Assembly: GCA_012862575.1 (NCBI GenBank)
Contig: BLSF01000001.1
Location: 992,001-1,056,000 of the forward strand
DNA: 64,000 nt
Direction of reading: 5' to 3'
DNA from: Parietichytrium sp. I65-24A
Taxonomy: Eukaryota; Sar; Bigyra; Thraustochytrida; Thraustochytriidae
Position 1 is the first letter of the stretch; every line of letters begins with the position of its first letter. Positions 63,824-64,000 of this stretch are shown in pieces. The notes under the pieces are model-generated. The model was given only the letters and a program-made list of their open reading frames with translations. It was not told the origin of the DNA and made no database searches. The position numbers and the translations under genes were made by a program.

Positions 63824-64000
63824 TCCCTCCACCGGCCAGTCTGACCCGTTTTGAAGTGCCCTCCGCGCCGCGCCAATATATTCCTGACCCAAGTCGCCAG
63901 CTACCAATTGTGAGTACACCTCTTTTGCGTCCTTCGGTCCCCGGAGTCCCCGGCCACTAGTGGAGTGTGCGTTCTGCAGAACCCTTTTCCGGTTCTGACA

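Noticed and set aside
1-64000. tRNA genes, rRNA, CRISPR arrays, transposons or virus-derived elements
   Set aside because: By-eye search for the B-box word GGTTCGA, paired terminal repeats, and reverse transcriptase or transposase motifs found nothing convincing. This is not exhaustive.

Overview
The window is eukaryotic nuclear DNA from a compact, intron-poor protist genome. It holds sixteen protein-coding genes on both strands. Most are single long exons; four have one short GT-AG intron each (74-129 bp). Gene content (steroid 5-alpha-reductase, AP-3 delta, NBAS/Sec39, copine, CLN7-like transporter, a possible KNL1-like kinetochore protein) and the architecture fit a heterotrophic protist. 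A stramenopile of the thraustochytrid/labyrinthulid kind is my best guess, but that is inference and nothing in the window proves it. I recognised no rRNA, tRNA, CRISPR array or transposon.

Layout. 1-683: end of a steroid 5-alpha-reductase. 1534-9810: a 2,758-residue armadillo-like protein of unknown function. 10026-11093 (-): PP2C phosphatase. 13077-13997: mitochondrial inorganic pyrophosphatase in two exons. 15345-17261: MST/Ste20-type kinase. 18115-19997: copine in two exons. 20650-23691: AP-3 delta without an ear domain. 23803-27541 (-): an AlkB-family dioxygenase in two exons with a LysM-like N-terminal domain. 29193-30161 (-): single-pass membrane protein with a SAM-like end. 31668-32612 (-): acylated SUFU-like protein. 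36132-36581: small Ala-rich coiled-coil protein. 36915-38711 (-): PARP. 39504-44291 (-): large M16 insulysin/nardilysin-type protease. 46128-47438: coiled-coil protein with a KNL1-like C-terminus. 47671-49281 (-): CLN7/MFSD8-like transporter. 50201-63823 (-): a giant NBAS/Sec39 orthologue.

The most striking feature is that NBAS gene. A normal-length NBAS core (about 2,460 residues) is followed by an acidic tail of about 2,000 residues with some 40 tryptophan-acidic motifs of the type (E/D)GWxxDxLDE, about every 50 residues and in two partly alternating flavours. In yeast the same tethering complex catches COPI coats through acidic Trp motifs, but there they sit in a different subunit, Dsl1. 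I infer that this lineage may carry a greatly expanded coat-catching lasso on NBAS.

Several genes serve endomembrane traffic (NBAS, AP-3 delta, copine, CLN7-like carrier), others genome maintenance and division (PARP, AlkB protein, possible KNL1-like protein). They are independent transcription units, not an operon. Intergenic stretches of 0.2-3.5 kb carry short tandem repeats (7-19 nt units, often 9 nt), two recurring palindromes (GTACCGGTAC and CACTGWCAGTG) and several islands rich in CTA/TAG that I cannot assign.
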